From: Brevibacterium siliguriense
GTDB taxonomy: Bacteria; Actinomycetota; Actinomycetes; Actinomycetales; Brevibacteriaceae
Direction: 5' to 3'
Assembly: GCF_900105315.1 (NCBI RefSeq)
Contig: NZ_LT629766.1
Span: 1,860,001 to 1,924,000 of the forward strand
DNA: 64,000 nt
Positions 16,010-24,699 of the stretch are shown here, piece by piece (the first letter of the stretch is position 1; each line of letters opens with the position of its first letter). The translations under genes were made by a program, and so were the position numbers. The notes under the pieces were generated by a model. It ran no database searches. It was not told where the DNA came from and was given only the letters and a program-made list of their open reading frames with translations.

Positions 16010-18153
16010 CGACCCGGCTCGAAGACAACTTCCGCAAAGCCGACCGCACTCACTTGGCCAAACGCGGGGTGCATTCGGTCACCGACTTACTCCGTTTCTT
16101 CCCTCGCCGGTACCTCGTGCCCGGGGAGCGCACGGAGCTCGGGGATCTGCCTTTGGGAGAGACTGCGATCATCCAGGCCGAAGTCATCCGGGTGGAGACG
16201 CGGCGGATGAAGCAGCGGAAAGGCACCATCACCGAGGTCATCGTCCACGACGGGAAGCAGTCGATGAAGATCGCGTTCTTCAATCAGTACTGGTTGGAGA
16301 AGTCGCTGACGCCGGGGCTGAGTGTCGTCTTCGGCGGCAAGGTCGAATCGTTCCGGGGGCAGCTGACCCTGGCCTCCCCGGTGTGGCTCAATCGTACCGA
16401 GGATGACCACGAATGGACCCCCGAGGACCTCAATTCTCCGTTCCCCATCTACCCGGCCGTCAAGGGCATCGCCCAATCCCGGCTGTGGAGTTCGATCAAG
16501 ACCCTGCTCACCGTCGCCGGGGACGAAGAGTTCGAGGACCCCCTGCCGAAGGGGCTGCGGGAGGCTCATGAACTGCCGGATCTGCGTACAGCGCTGGAGG
16601 ACATGCACCGGCCGCGGAAGATCGAGGACGTCGAACGGGCTCGGCTCCGGTGGAAGTGGGAGGAAGCGCTCGCCCTGCAGACTGAGTTCGCCGCCCGGAA
16701 GGCCATTCTGGCCGGGGAGAAGGCGACTCCGCTGCTGACCCAAGGGGCGAAGAGCCGCCGCTTCGATGACGATCTGCCCTTCACTCTCACGGCCTCCCAG
16801 GTCAGGGTCGGCGAGGAGATCGCCGAGGACATGGCCGCCGATCGGCCGATGCACCGGCTTCTGCACGGTGACGTCGGCTCCGGTAAGACCCTCGTGGCTC
16901 TGCGGGCCATGCTCACCGCGGTCGACTCCGGTGCCCAAGCCGCCATGCTCGCACCCACCGAGGTGCTCGCCACTCAGCATTTCCATTCCATTCAGAGCCT
17001 CCTCGACGAGCAGATGGCGCTGTCGCCGCTGCTGTCCGATGACGATCAGGTGACGGTGGCGCTGATGACCGGGTCGATGCCAGCGAAGGATCGTCGTGAA
17101 CTCGCCGTCGACCTCGTCACCGGGAACATCGACATCGTCGTCGGAACGCATGCGCTGCTGTCGGAGTCGACGATGTTCGCAGCCCTCGGTCTCATCGTCG
17201 TCGACGAACAGCACCGCTTCGGTGTCGAACAGCGGGAAGCGCTGCGCGCGAAGGGCGGGGACACCACCCCGCACACTCTCGTGATGTCGGCGACGCCGAT
17301 CCCGCGCACCGTGGCGATGACGGTCTTCGCCGACCTCGATATCTCGACCTTGAAAGAAATGCCGGCCGGGCCGAAGGACATCGCCACCCATGTGGTGCCG
17401 ATCGTCGACCAACCTGCCTGGTACGTCCGGGTTCGGGAGCTCATGCGGCAGACCGTCGAGGACGGGAGGGGAGTGTTCGTCGTCTTCCCGCGAATCGAAC
17501 CGACGGACATCGAAGATCCGGAGTCCGGGGACGTCGTCGGACAGAAGCAGGGTATCGAGGACATTACACGGAAGCTGTCTGAGACCCCGGAACTGGCTGG
17601 TCTGAAGTTCGGTCTGCTTCATGGGCGGATGTCGACGGCGGAGAAGGACCGGGTGCTCGCGGACTTCGTCAAAGGCGACATCGAGATCCTCGTCTCGACG
17701 ACGGTCATCGAGGTCGGCGTCGACGTGGCGAGGGCGACGATGATGGTCATCATCGAAGCCGAGAACTTCGGTGTCGCTCAGCTGCACCAGCTGCGCGGAC
17801 GCGTCGGCCGTGACGGCAACTCGGCAATGTGCTTCCTGCTCACCGAGATGAGTGCTGAGGACGAGAGCTATGGACGGCTGCAGGCGGTGGCCGAGACGCT
17901 CGACGGTTTCGCTCTGGCCGAATACGATCTCGCCGCCCGAGGCGAAGGCGATGTGCTCAGCGGGTCGCAGTGGGGCGGTTCTTCGCTGCGACACCTGTCG
18001 ATCCTCCGCGACTCCGAGATCGTGGCCGAAGCGAAGACGCTCGCCGAGCAGATCGTCGCCATCGACCCCACTCTTGAAGCGGTGCCTGCGCTCAAGGCTT
18101 TCATCCGGCGCGTCCTGCCCGAGGACGATGCCCACTTCATCGAGGCAGGCTGA
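16006..18153 (+). CDS. recG: ATP-dependent DNA helicase RecG
   Basis: A 715-residue superfamily-2 helicase that remodels stalled forks and branched DNA. The wedge/OB domain is at the N terminus (about 1-150). Walker A is HGDVGSGKTLVALRAM (GDVGSGKT at 288-295), Walker B is VVDEQHRFGVEQRE, motif III is MSATPIPRT, and the C-terminal helicase half has VSTTVIEVGVDVARATMM and QLHQLRGRVGRDG. The TRG block is also present (EYDLAARGEGDVLSGSQ). It starts inside the stop of the upstream gene. Confidence 0.97.
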   Translation: MTTRLEDNFRKADRTHLAKRGVHSVTDLLRFFPRRYLVPGERTELGDLPLGETAIIQAEVIRVETRRMKQRKGTITEVIVHDGKQSMKIAFFNQYWLEKSLTPGLSVVFGGKVESFRGQLTLASPVWLNRTEDDHEWTPEDLNSPFPIYPAVKGIAQSRLWSSIKTLLTVAGDEEFEDPLPKGLREAHELPDLRTALEDMHRPRKIEDVERARLRWKWEEALALQTEFAARKAILAGEKATPLLTQGAKSRRFDDDLPFTLTASQVRVGEEIAEDMAADRPMHRLLHGDVGSGKTLVALRAMLTAVDSGAQAAMLAPTEVLATQHFHSIQSLLDEQMALSPLLSDDDQVTVALMTGSMPAKDRRELAVDLVTGNIDIVVGTHALLSESTMFAALGLIVVDEQHRFGVEQREALRAKGGDTTPHTLVMSATPIPRTVAMTVFADLDISTLKEMPAGPKDIATHVVPIVDQPAWYVRVRELMRQTVEDGRGVFVVFPRIEPTDIEDPESGDVVGQKQGIEDITRKLSETPELAGLKFGLLHGRMSTAEKDRVLADFVKGDIEILVSTTVIEVGVDVARATMMVIIEAENFGVAQLHQLRGRVGRDGNSAMCFLLTEMSAEDESYGRLQAVAETLDGFALAEYDLAARGEGDVLSGSQWGGSSLRHLSILRDSEIVAEAKTLAEQIVAIDPTLEAVPALKAFIRRVLPEDDAHFIEAG

Positions 18154-18163
18154 GGAGGCAGAC

Positions 18164-18766
18164 ATGAGGATTATCGCCGGAGCACACAAAGGGGCCAAGC
18201 TGACCTCCCCGTCGGGGGCGAATACCCGGCCGACGTCCGACAGGGTCAAGGAGTCGCTGTTCTCTATGCTCGACGGCTACGGAGTGCTGCAGGCGGCGAA
18301 CGTCCTTGACCTCTTCGCCGGTTCCGGAGGTCTCGGTTTCGAAGCGATGTCGCGGGGAGCGGCGCAGGTCGACTTCGTCGACTCGTCCCTGGCGGCGACC
18401 CGAGCCCTGGAATCCAACGCGGACAAGCTCGGCCTCGACCATTCTTCCGAAGTCCACACCGGGGATGTGCTCCACTATCTCTCCGGTCTGCCCGGGCAGG
18501 AAGATCCGGAGTCCCGAGTCTTCGACCTCGTGTTCATGGACCCGCCCTACCCACTGGGGGAGGACGCGGTCACGCAGATCCTCCGCCGCCTGAGCGCGCA
18601 CCTGGACATGGAGTCCATCGTCGTCGTCGAACGCGCCGCCCGTTCGCCGGAGCCGACGATGCCGGACGGACTTGAAGTCTTCCGTGCGAAGACCTTCGGC
18701 GAGACCGCGATCCATTTCGTCCAGCTCTCCGGGGAGGCCGACACGGACCAGAAAACGGCTGACTAG
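18164..18766 (+). CDS. rsmD: 16S rRNA (guanine(966)-N2)-methyltransferase RsmD
   Basis: A 200-residue SAM-dependent methyltransferase for G966 of 16S rRNA. The SAM loop is LDLFAGSGGLGFEA (51-58) and the catalytic motif is MDPPYPLG (DPPY at 126-129). The N terminus MRIIAGAHKGAKL is typical. A GAGGAGGCAGAC ribosome-binding site precedes the ATG, 10 bp after the recG stop. In many actinobacteria coaD follows directly; here the ehu transporter genes lie between. Confidence 0.95.
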   Translation: MRIIAGAHKGAKLTSPSGANTRPTSDRVKESLFSMLDGYGVLQAANVLDLFAGSGGLGFEAMSRGAAQVDFVDSSLAATRALESNADKLGLDHSSEVHTGDVLHYLSGLPGQEDPESRVFDLVFMDPPYPLGEDAVTQILRRLSAHLDMESIVVVERAARSPEPTMPDGLEVFRAKTFGETAIHFVQLSGEADTDQKTAD

Positions 18767-18777
18767 AGCTTGGTTGA

Positions 18778-19584
18778 CTAGAGCACGCTGGAGAGGAACG
18801 AGCGGGTGCGCTCGTGTTGCGGATCGTTGAAGATCTGATCCGGCGGACCCTCTTCGAGCACCTGACCGCCGTCGAACATCATCACCCGGTGTGAGACATC
18901 GCGGGCAAACTGCATCTCGTGCGTGACCAGCAGCATCGTGATGTCCGTGGTCTCGGCGATATCGCGCAGCACTCCGAGCACGTCACCGACGAGCTCCGGG
19001 TCGAGGGCGGAGGTGACCTCGTCGAGGAGGAGGATCTCCGGGTTCATCGCCAGCGCACGGGCGATCGCCACACGCTGCTGCTGACCGCCGGAGAGACGAG
19101 TCGGGTGGGCATCGGCCTTGTCGGCCAGGCCCACTCGTTCGAGCAGCTCCTTGGCTTCCCTGCTCGCTTCGGCCTTGGACTTGCCGAGCACATGGACGGG
19201 GGCTTCGATGATGTTCTCGAGCACGGTCATATTCGGGAACAGGTTGAACTGCTGGAAGACCATGCCGATGCGCGTGGTCATCTCACGCGTGCGCTTCTTC
19301 GGCAGCTCGACGCGTTTGCCGTCGCGCTCTTCGAAGGTCAGCGGCTGTCCGTCAACGTAGATGAATCCGCCGGTGAGCTCCTCGAGCGTCATCACCAGGC
19401 GCAGGATCGTCGTCTTGCCCGAACCACTGGGTCCGATGAGGGTGACGCGTTCGCCGGGAGCCACCGTGAAGTTGAGGTTCTTGAGCACTGTTGTCGGCCC
19501 GAAGCTCTTCTCCACATCCTTGAACTCGATCGCCGGTGTGCCTGCGGCGGCGGGAGTGGCTGGGGTTTTCTCAGTAAGTGGCAA
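18778..19584 (-). CDS. ehuA: Polar amino acid/ectoine ABC transporter, ATP-binding protein
   Basis: A 268-residue ATPase of the polar-amino-acid uptake class. Walker A is GPSGSGKT (51-58), the Q-loop is GMVFQQFNLFPNMTVLENI, the signature is LSGGQQQRVAIARAL, Walker B is ILLLDEVTSALDPELV and the switch is VTHEM. It powers the two permeases encoded just upstream. No ATG is available; the TTG at 19584 overlaps the permease stop and fits the spacing, so this start is the best guess. The ectoine assignment rests on the EhuB-like binding protein of the same operon. Confidence 0.85.
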   Translation of the reverse strand: MPLTEKTPATPAAAGTPAIEFKDVEKSFGPTTVLKNLNFTVAPGERVTLIGPSGSGKTTILRLVMTLEELTGGFIYVDGQPLTFEERDGKRVELPKKRTREMTTRIGMVFQQFNLFPNMTVLENIIEAPVHVLGKSKAEASREAKELLERVGLADKADAHPTRLSGGQQQRVAIARALAMNPEILLLDEVTSALDPELVGDVLGVLRDIAETTDITMLLVTHEMQFARDVSHRVMMFDGGQVLEEGPPDQIFNDPQHERTRSFLSSVL

Positions 19585-20230
19585 GGCGTCGGTCCAATCT
19601 CTGAATGAGCAATGAGGTCGGGTAGCTGGCGACGAGGAAGATGATTCCGGCCAGAGTGAAGGCTTCCGTATAGGCGAATTTCGCTGCTCCGAACTGCTGC
19701 GCCGAGGTGACGAGCTCGACCACGGAAATCGCGAACAGGAACGGTGTGTCCTTGAACATCGCGACTGCGTAGTTTCCCAGCGAGGGGATGGTCGCACGCA
19801 GAGCCTGCGGCAGCACGACCGCGGTGAAGGTCCTCACCGGCGGCAGGGACAGTGCGGTGGCAGCCTCGAACTGGCCCGGCGGCACCGAATCGATCCCGGC
19901 ACGGTAGCTTTCGGACATGTACGTCGAATAGTGGATTCCGATGACGATGAAGCCGATGACGAGCGCCGGAACATCGACCAGGCCCGGTATGCCCGCGAAG
20001 ATGTAGTAGACGAAGATCAGCTGCACGACCAGCGGCGTGTTGCGGACGAAGGCGACGAGCAGTCGGACAATCCAATTGATCCAGCGCGGCAGTCCGCGGA
20101 TGGCCACGGCGATGATGAGACCGAGGACCGTGGCGATGATCGTGCCCACGACGGTCGCGATGAGCGTGTTGACGAAGCCGCGGAGCAGGATCGGCAGCGC
20201 TTCGGCGGCGAATTCCCAGTTCCAGATCAC
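19571..20230 (-). CDS. ehuD: ABC transporter permease (EhuD-like)
   Basis: A 219-residue membrane permease of the His/Glu/Gln/ectoine class with about five transmembrane helices. The EAA loop that contacts the ATPase reads GQFEAATALSLPPVRTFTAVVLPQALRATIPSLGN. The start is GTG at 20230, preceded by GGGAGGAG; it overlaps the stop of the other permease in a GTGA. Other in-frame starts far upstream would cross that gene. The second of two permeases in the operon. Confidence 0.85.
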   Translation of the reverse strand: MIWNWEFAAEALPILLRGFVNTLIATVVGTIIATVLGLIIAVAIRGLPRWINWIVRLLVAFVRNTPLVVQLIFVYYIFAGIPGLVDVPALVIGFIVIGIHYSTYMSESYRAGIDSVPPGQFEAATALSLPPVRTFTAVVLPQALRATIPSLGNYAVAMFKDTPFLFAISVVELVTSAQQFGAAKFAYTEAFTLAGIIFLVASYPTSLLIQRLDRRLATY

Positions 20231-21057
20231 AGGGCTCCTCCCTGTCCGGGGAAGGGCCCTGATCCGGGATCTGTCCCGCGTCCGCGGTTCGCGCCTTCGC
20301 CAGCGGCAGTATGGGAGGCCAGACGGTCCTTGCGCACGGAATCCTCGCGGGCGAGTCGACGGGCCTCTCGACGATCGGTGCGCGAGTTCGGACGCCGGCG
20401 CCCCAGCGCCGCCGTGGCTCGGCGTTCGAGGAAGTTCATGAGCTCCTGGAGCAGCCAGGCGATGACGAAATAGATGATGAGGCCGACGGTGAAGGCGAAG
20501 TACGTGTCGTTCGTGGACTGACGCAGCTGCGTGATCTTGTCGGTGAGGTCCTGGAGAGTGATGAATGAGACGACCGCGGTGCCCTTGAGCAGCTGAATGA
20601 GCAGTGTGGCCAGCGACGGGATCATCAGGGCCCAGGCCTGCGGGAAGATCACGCGGATCATCCGTCGGGACGGTGAGAGGCTGAGGGCGATCGCGGCCTC
20701 CCACTGCCCTTTGTCGACGGTGGTGATCGAGGAACGGACCACCTCGGCGGAATAGGCGCCGTAGTTGAGCGCCAGCGCTCCGATGCCGCAGATCATAGGA
20801 TCGAGCTCGACGCCGAGGAGCGGGAAGACGTAGAACAGCCAGAACAGCTGCACGAGCAGGGAAGTGCCGCGGAAGAATTCGACGATGATCCGGGCAGGAA
20901 CTCGCAGCCACGCGTGCGTGGACGTCATCGCGAGCCCGAGAGCGAGCGCTATGATGACGGCACCGAGGCTTCCGACGACCGTGAGGATGATCGTCACCCG
21001 AACTCCCTCCCACAATTGTGGGAGGAAGTTCAGCAACGTCGTGAGGTTTTCGGTCAT
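20227..21057 (-). CDS. ehuC: ABC transporter permease (EhuC-like)
   Basis: A 276-residue permease with about five transmembrane helices (first about residues 15-42) and the EAA loop KGQWEAAIALSLSPSRRMIRVIFPQAWALMIPSLATL. It has an unusual C-terminal tail of about 60 residues rich in Arg and then Gly, after the last helix, that the partner permease lacks; its role is unknown. It starts 21 bp after the binding-protein stop and overlaps the next permease by GTGA. Confidence 0.85.
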   Translation of the reverse strand: MTENLTTLLNFLPQLWEGVRVTIILTVVGSLGAVIIALALGLAMTSTHAWLRVPARIIVEFFRGTSLLVQLFWLFYVFPLLGVELDPMICGIGALALNYGAYSAEVVRSSITTVDKGQWEAAIALSLSPSRRMIRVIFPQAWALMIPSLATLLIQLLKGTAVVSFITLQDLTDKITQLRQSTNDTYFAFTVGLIIYFVIAWLLQELMNFLERRATAALGRRRPNSRTDRREARRLAREDSVRKDRLASHTAAGEGANRGRGTDPGSGPFPGQGGAL

Positions 21058-21078
21058 GGTGCTTCAGTTCGCGTCGAC

Positions 21079-21957
21079 TCAGGAGTCAGCGGTGGGAAGT
21101 TCGCCCTTGCAGAGCTGATCGGTCGTGATCGAACCGTCAGGGCGCTCCTCCTTCGTGAAGCCGTAGTCCCCGACGATGTCGAGGTAGGACTTCTCGTCGG
21201 AGACGATCTTCTCCAGTGCCTTGTTCCATTCGTCGCGCAGCTCGTCGTCACCGGTACGGAACACAGTGGCACCCGCTCCGACCTGCGGGACTCCATCGAT
21301 CTCCTGGACGAAGGATTCGCTGACTTCGACGTCGGCGTCCTTGTTGTTCTTCGCCATCCAGTTGAGCGAGATCCCCGTGAGGGCGAAGACATCGGCGCGC
21401 CCGGTCGTCACAGCGTCCATGCCGTCCTGTGGGGTGCCGACCTGCTGAGACTTGATGCCCAGGCTCTCCGCGTAGTCGGACTCGATGGCACCGGTCATTG
21501 TGGCCAACTTGAGGCCCTTCTCCTTGACGTCGTCGAGGGACTTCATCCCTTCCTGCTCGCCCTTCTTCGTCATCAGAGCCGTGGTGTACATGAACTCGGG
21601 GTCGCCGAAGGCGGCCTGTTCGCAGCGGTCGGGAAGAATCGACATTCCGGCAGAGATCGCGTCGAAGCGCTCGGCGTTGAGACCTGGGATGAGGGAGCCG
21701 AACTCGGTGTTGACGCCTTCGACGTCGTCGACGCCGAGCTCCTTGAACACGGCCTTGGCCAGCGCCACGGACGCTCCCTGGAGTTCGCCGCCCTCCTCGA
21801 AGCTGTATGGGGCTTCACCGGCGAAGCCGACGGAGATCTTTCCGTCGTCGATGGCCTTCTGCAGAGTCGACTTGTCCGAGTCGCTTCCGCCGCAGGCACC
21901 GAGGGTCAGCGTCAGCGCGAGAATCGAAGTCGCGGCGGCCAGTCCTTTGAGTTTCAT
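21079..21957 (-). CDS. ehuB: Ectoine/hydroxyectoine-type ABC transporter, substrate-binding lipoprotein
   Basis: A 292-residue lipoprotein of the family-3 solute-binding class. The signal peptide MKLKGLAAATSILALTLTLG ends in lipobox LGAC. The mature part contains VGFAGEAPYSFEEGG, EGVNTEFGSLIPGLNAERFD and AISAGMSILPDRCEQAAFGD, a pattern close to EhuB of ectoine/hydroxyectoine importers. It should capture the osmolyte outside and pass it to EhuCD. The ATG at 21957 has AAGGAAGGA upstream; a longer in-frame start would precede the signal peptide. The operon reads ehuB-C-D-A. A divergent GntR gene follows. The substrate is inferred from family resemblance. Confidence 0.8.
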   Translation of the reverse strand: MKLKGLAAATSILALTLTLGACGGSDSDKSTLQKAIDDGKISVGFAGEAPYSFEEGGELQGASVALAKAVFKELGVDDVEGVNTEFGSLIPGLNAERFDAISAGMSILPDRCEQAAFGDPEFMYTTALMTKKGEQEGMKSLDDVKEKGLKLATMTGAIESDYAESLGIKSQQVGTPQDGMDAVTTGRADVFALTGISLNWMAKNNKDADVEVSESFVQEIDGVPQVGAGATVFRTGDDELRDEWNKALEKIVSDEKSYLDIVGDYGFTKEERPDGSITTDQLCKGELPTADS

Positions 21958-22027
21958 GTGCTGTTCCTTCCTTGAACGTCGACACATCATCGTGACGTGC
22001 GTCTCTGGAACAGTATTCAATACTCAT

Positions 22028-22056
22028 GTTGTCCGAATGTCACACTGTCTGACAAC
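22028..22056. promoter_or_regulatory. Candidate operator between ehuB and the GntR gene
   Basis: GTTGTC (22028-22033) and GACAAC (22051-22056) are inverted, and nested inside is TGTCA (22038-22042) with TGACA (22050-22054). GntR/FadR-family proteins bind short palindromes of this kind. The site lies about 70 bp upstream of ehuB and immediately before the GntR start, so it could control both directions. Confidence 0.4.
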
Positions 22057-22061
22057 GTTAT

Positions 22062-22826
22062 ATGATCGTGATCGTGACGAATCCTCCGACTTCCGAGCTG
22101 CCGGTACTGCGCAAAGTGGTCCGTGCCTCGACGATCGACCTCATCGTCGATCAGATCCGCAATGCCATCTATTCCGGTTCCCTCGAGCCCGGTCAGTCGA
22201 TCAACGAAGTGCGTACGGCCGAGCTGCTCGAGGTGTCGCGACCGTCTCTGCGGGAGGCTCTGCAGCGTCTTATCAGCGAAAGCGTGATGACGCATGCTCC
22301 CGGACGTGGTGTGCATGTCAGGCGGATGCGCACCGCCGATATCGACGACGTCTACGCCGTCCGTGAGGCGATTGAATCGCAGGCGGTCAAGCTCGTCATC
22401 CGGCAGGGGCGGTCCACTTCACGGATTAGGCAGGGGCTGCGAGAACTCGAGCACGCCATCGCGGAGAACGCGGCGCGCACGATCGGGGACGCGGACCTCA
22501 ACTTCCACCATTCGATCGTCGCGTGCTCCGGATCGAGGCGGCTGACCGACCTCATGAAGGTCTCGATGGTCCACACCCGCCTGCTGTCGCTGTCCGATAA
22601 GCGCGGCTACGAGGTCCGGTGCGACCTCATCGACAGCCACCGCAAACTCGCCGAGGCGGTCGCCGCCGGTGATGAGCGTCGTTCCCTGGCCATCGTCGCC
22701 CGGATCATGGCCGAGGCGGCCTCGCGACTGCACGGACCCGGAGACGGTTTCGATGCGCAGGTCGTCAAAGGCCACGACGGCGAGACACTTGCCGACGATC
22801 AGTGGCTGCAGCTGCGTGATGCGTGA
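22062..22826 (+). CDS. GntR-family regulator (FCD/FadR subfamily)
   Basis: A 254-residue regulator. The N-terminal winged helix (about residues 22-90) shows QIRNAIYSGSLEPGQSINEV followed by VSRPSLREALQRLISES; the C-terminal all-helical FCD effector domain has VYAVREAIESQAVKL, LNFHHSIVACSGSRRL and SHRKLAEAVAAGD. It is divergent from ehuB and likely controls the transporter in response to the osmolyte or a metabolite. The ATG at 22062 has no ribosome-binding site; GTG at 22068 or 22074 are alternatives, and leaderless translation is possible. Confidence 0.85.
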   Translation: MIVIVTNPPTSELPVLRKVVRASTIDLIVDQIRNAIYSGSLEPGQSINEVRTAELLEVSRPSLREALQRLISESVMTHAPGRGVHVRRMRTADIDDVYAVREAIESQAVKLVIRQGRSTSRIRQGLRELEHAIAENAARTIGDADLNFHHSIVACSGSRRLTDLMKVSMVHTRLLSLSDKRGYEVRCDLIDSHRKLAEAVAAGDERRSLAIVARIMAEAASRLHGPGDGFDAQVVKGHDGETLADDQWLQLRDA

Positions 22827-22879
22827 GCGGCACGTGGAAACCACACGCCTCTGATCGGGGCAGACGATACGATGAGGGC

Positions 22880-23389
22880 ATGAAGGTCGTCTGCCCCGGT
22901 TCCTATGACCCGATCACCATGGGTCATCTCGATATCATCGCCCGCAGCTCTCGGATGTTCGAAGAGGTCGTCGTAGCGGTCGTCCACAATCCCTCGAAGT
23001 CCGGTCGCTTCGACCCGGAAGTCCGCGCGGACCTCATCCGCCGTTCCCTGGCCGAGGACGAACGCACTCAGAGCGCGCAGAACATCACGATCGACCTCGT
23101 CTCCGGAGGACTTCTCGTCGACTACTGCACCAGGATCGGCGCCCCCGCCGTCGTCAAGGGCCTGCGCTCGGGCACCGACTTCGCCTACGAACTGCCGATG
23201 GCGCTGATGAACAAGCACCTGTCCGAGCTCGAGACGATCTTCGTCCCCGGCGATCCGAAGTTCGAACACGTCTCCTCCTCGCTCATCAAGGAAGTCCACG
23301 GAGGCGGCGGGAACATCGAAGGCCTCGTCCCCACCTCGGTGCTGGCGGCCCTGCGGAGCGATGCGGCCGTCGACGACAGCGCCCGCTGA
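22880..23389 (+). CDS. coaD: Phosphopantetheine adenylyltransferase
   Basis: A 169-residue enzyme converting 4'-phosphopantetheine to dephospho-CoA in coenzyme A synthesis. The nucleotidyltransferase motif is CPGSYDPITMGHLDII (TxGH-type at 13-16), and the second block is EHVSSSLIKEV. KGLRSGTDFAYELPMALMN is also typical. The ATG at 22880 has GATGAGGG before it and opens at the conserved MKVVCPGS. The MFS gene starts 3 bp after the stop. Confidence 0.96.
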   Translation: MKVVCPGSYDPITMGHLDIIARSSRMFEEVVVAVVHNPSKSGRFDPEVRADLIRRSLAEDERTQSAQNITIDLVSGGLLVDYCTRIGAPAVVKGLRSGTDFAYELPMALMNKHLSELETIFVPGDPKFEHVSSSLIKEVHGGGGNIEGLVPTSVLAALRSDAAVDDSAR

Positions 23390-23392
23390 GGG

Positions 23393-24580
23393 ATGGACGC
23401 AGCGACTCCAGCCAACCGGGCCTGGTTCCCAGGCCTCGTCATCCATACCGTGCTCGCGCACGCCACCTACAACGGCGTCCGCGTCCTCATCTCCTACCGC
23501 ACCCTCGAACTCGGCGGATCGGGATTCGTCCTCGGCCTGATGACAGCCGTGTACTCCCTCGTCCCGCTGCTCACCGCACTCTTCGTCGGCCGCCTCGTCG
23601 ATCGGGGCTACGCCACTGCGGTGCTGTGGACGGGAACGGTCCTGTCCGTCCTGCCTGTCGCGCTTGCGGCCATGGCCCCCAACCTCGGGGTGCTCCTCAT
23701 TGCGACGATGAGCCTCGGCATCGGACAGCTGCTGACCACGGTCGCCTCCCAGGCGCTCATCCCGCAGAGCTTCCCGGCGGCCCAGATGACCTCGAAGTTC
23801 GGCCACCTCACCCTCGGCGTCTCGATCGGTCAGACCGTCGGACTGCCGATGGCGGGAATGGTCGCTGATGCCACTTCGGGCGATACGGCGATCACGAGCG
23901 CACTGTGGTTCATGACCGCAGTCTCCGCGCTCACCCTCATCGCCGCCGTCATCGTCATGCTCCGCGGCCGGACTCCGCACGTCTCCCGCGCCGACGCGGC
24001 CGAAGGTGCGCAGTCACCGTGGGCGCTGCTGTCGCTGCGAGGGATGAAGCCTGCGATCTTCGCGTCTATGGCCACGCTCGCCGCCGTTGACCTGATGACC
24101 GCCTACCTGCCGCTCATCGGTCAGCAGAACGGACTGTCCGTGACCACGGTGACGTGGCTGCTCGCCCTGCGCACCCTCTCCTCGGTGGTCTCACGGCTCT
24201 TCATCGGAAGCCTCACGGCCAGGTGGCGGGACCTGTCTCTGTTGTGGACCGCCTCGGCGATGGCCGGCGTCAGCGTCATACTCATCCCGATCTTCAGCCA
24301 GCCGTGGATGCTCGGAGTGCTGCTCACGGTCGCGGGATTCTGCTTCGGGCTCACCCAGCCGCTGACCATGTCGTGGGTGTCCGCACTGGCCGATGCGAAG
24401 AATCGGGCCGCGGTGCTCTCGATCCGCTTGGCGGGCAACCGACTCAGCCAGGTCGCCATCCCATCGGCCGCCTCGGCGCTGACGGTCCTCGCCGGCTCCG
24501 GGATCGTGTTCACGATGTCCGGGGCGCTGCTCATCCTCGCCGGGGGAGTGACCTGGCGCAATCATCACGAACGATGGTGA
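23393..24580 (+). CDS. MFS transporter
   Basis: A 395-residue integral membrane protein with about 12 hydrophobic segments and the MFS motif A-like loop FVGRLVDRGYATAVLWTG between helices 2 and 3. A second, weaker copy is LFIGSLTARWRDLSLLW. Its substrate cannot be told; proteins of this type export drugs or move small metabolites. It is close-packed (3 bp) behind coaD and probably cotranscribed with it, a spacing that may not reflect a shared function. Confidence 0.8.
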   Translation: MDAATPANRAWFPGLVIHTVLAHATYNGVRVLISYRTLELGGSGFVLGLMTAVYSLVPLLTALFVGRLVDRGYATAVLWTGTVLSVLPVALAAMAPNLGVLLIATMSLGIGQLLTTVASQALIPQSFPAAQMTSKFGHLTLGVSIGQTVGLPMAGMVADATSGDTAITSALWFMTAVSALTLIAAVIVMLRGRTPHVSRADAAEGAQSPWALLSLRGMKPAIFASMATLAAVDLMTAYLPLIGQQNGLSVTTVTWLLALRTLSSVVSRLFIGSLTARWRDLSLLWTASAMAGVSVILIPIFSQPWMLGVLLTVAGFCFGLTQPLTMSWVSALADAKNRAAVLSIRLAGNRLSQVAIPSAASALTVLAGSGIVFTMSGALLILAGGVTWRNHHERW

Positions 24581-24612
24581 CGAGGAACACTGGCGGGGCG
24601 GTTCCGGATCGA

Positions 24613-24642
24613 TTGGTAATGGCCGCTGAAGATGATTAGAAT
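24613..24642 (+). promoter_or_regulatory. Promoter of the DUF177-rpmF-rnc operon
   Basis: TTGGTA (24613-24618), an 18-bp spacer and TAGAAT (24637-24642) make one of the clearest SigA-type promoters in the window. The expected start site is near 24649, about 50 bases before the DUF177 start. Confidence 0.55.
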
Positions 24643-24699
24643 GGTGAGTCGCGTGTGAACGCAGGAGCGACATCCTCAAACGCACCAGGAGGACGGGGC

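Noticed and set aside
16087..18249. A 720-codon open frame opposite recG
   Set aside because: High-GC shadow. recG carries all helicase motifs on the + strand.
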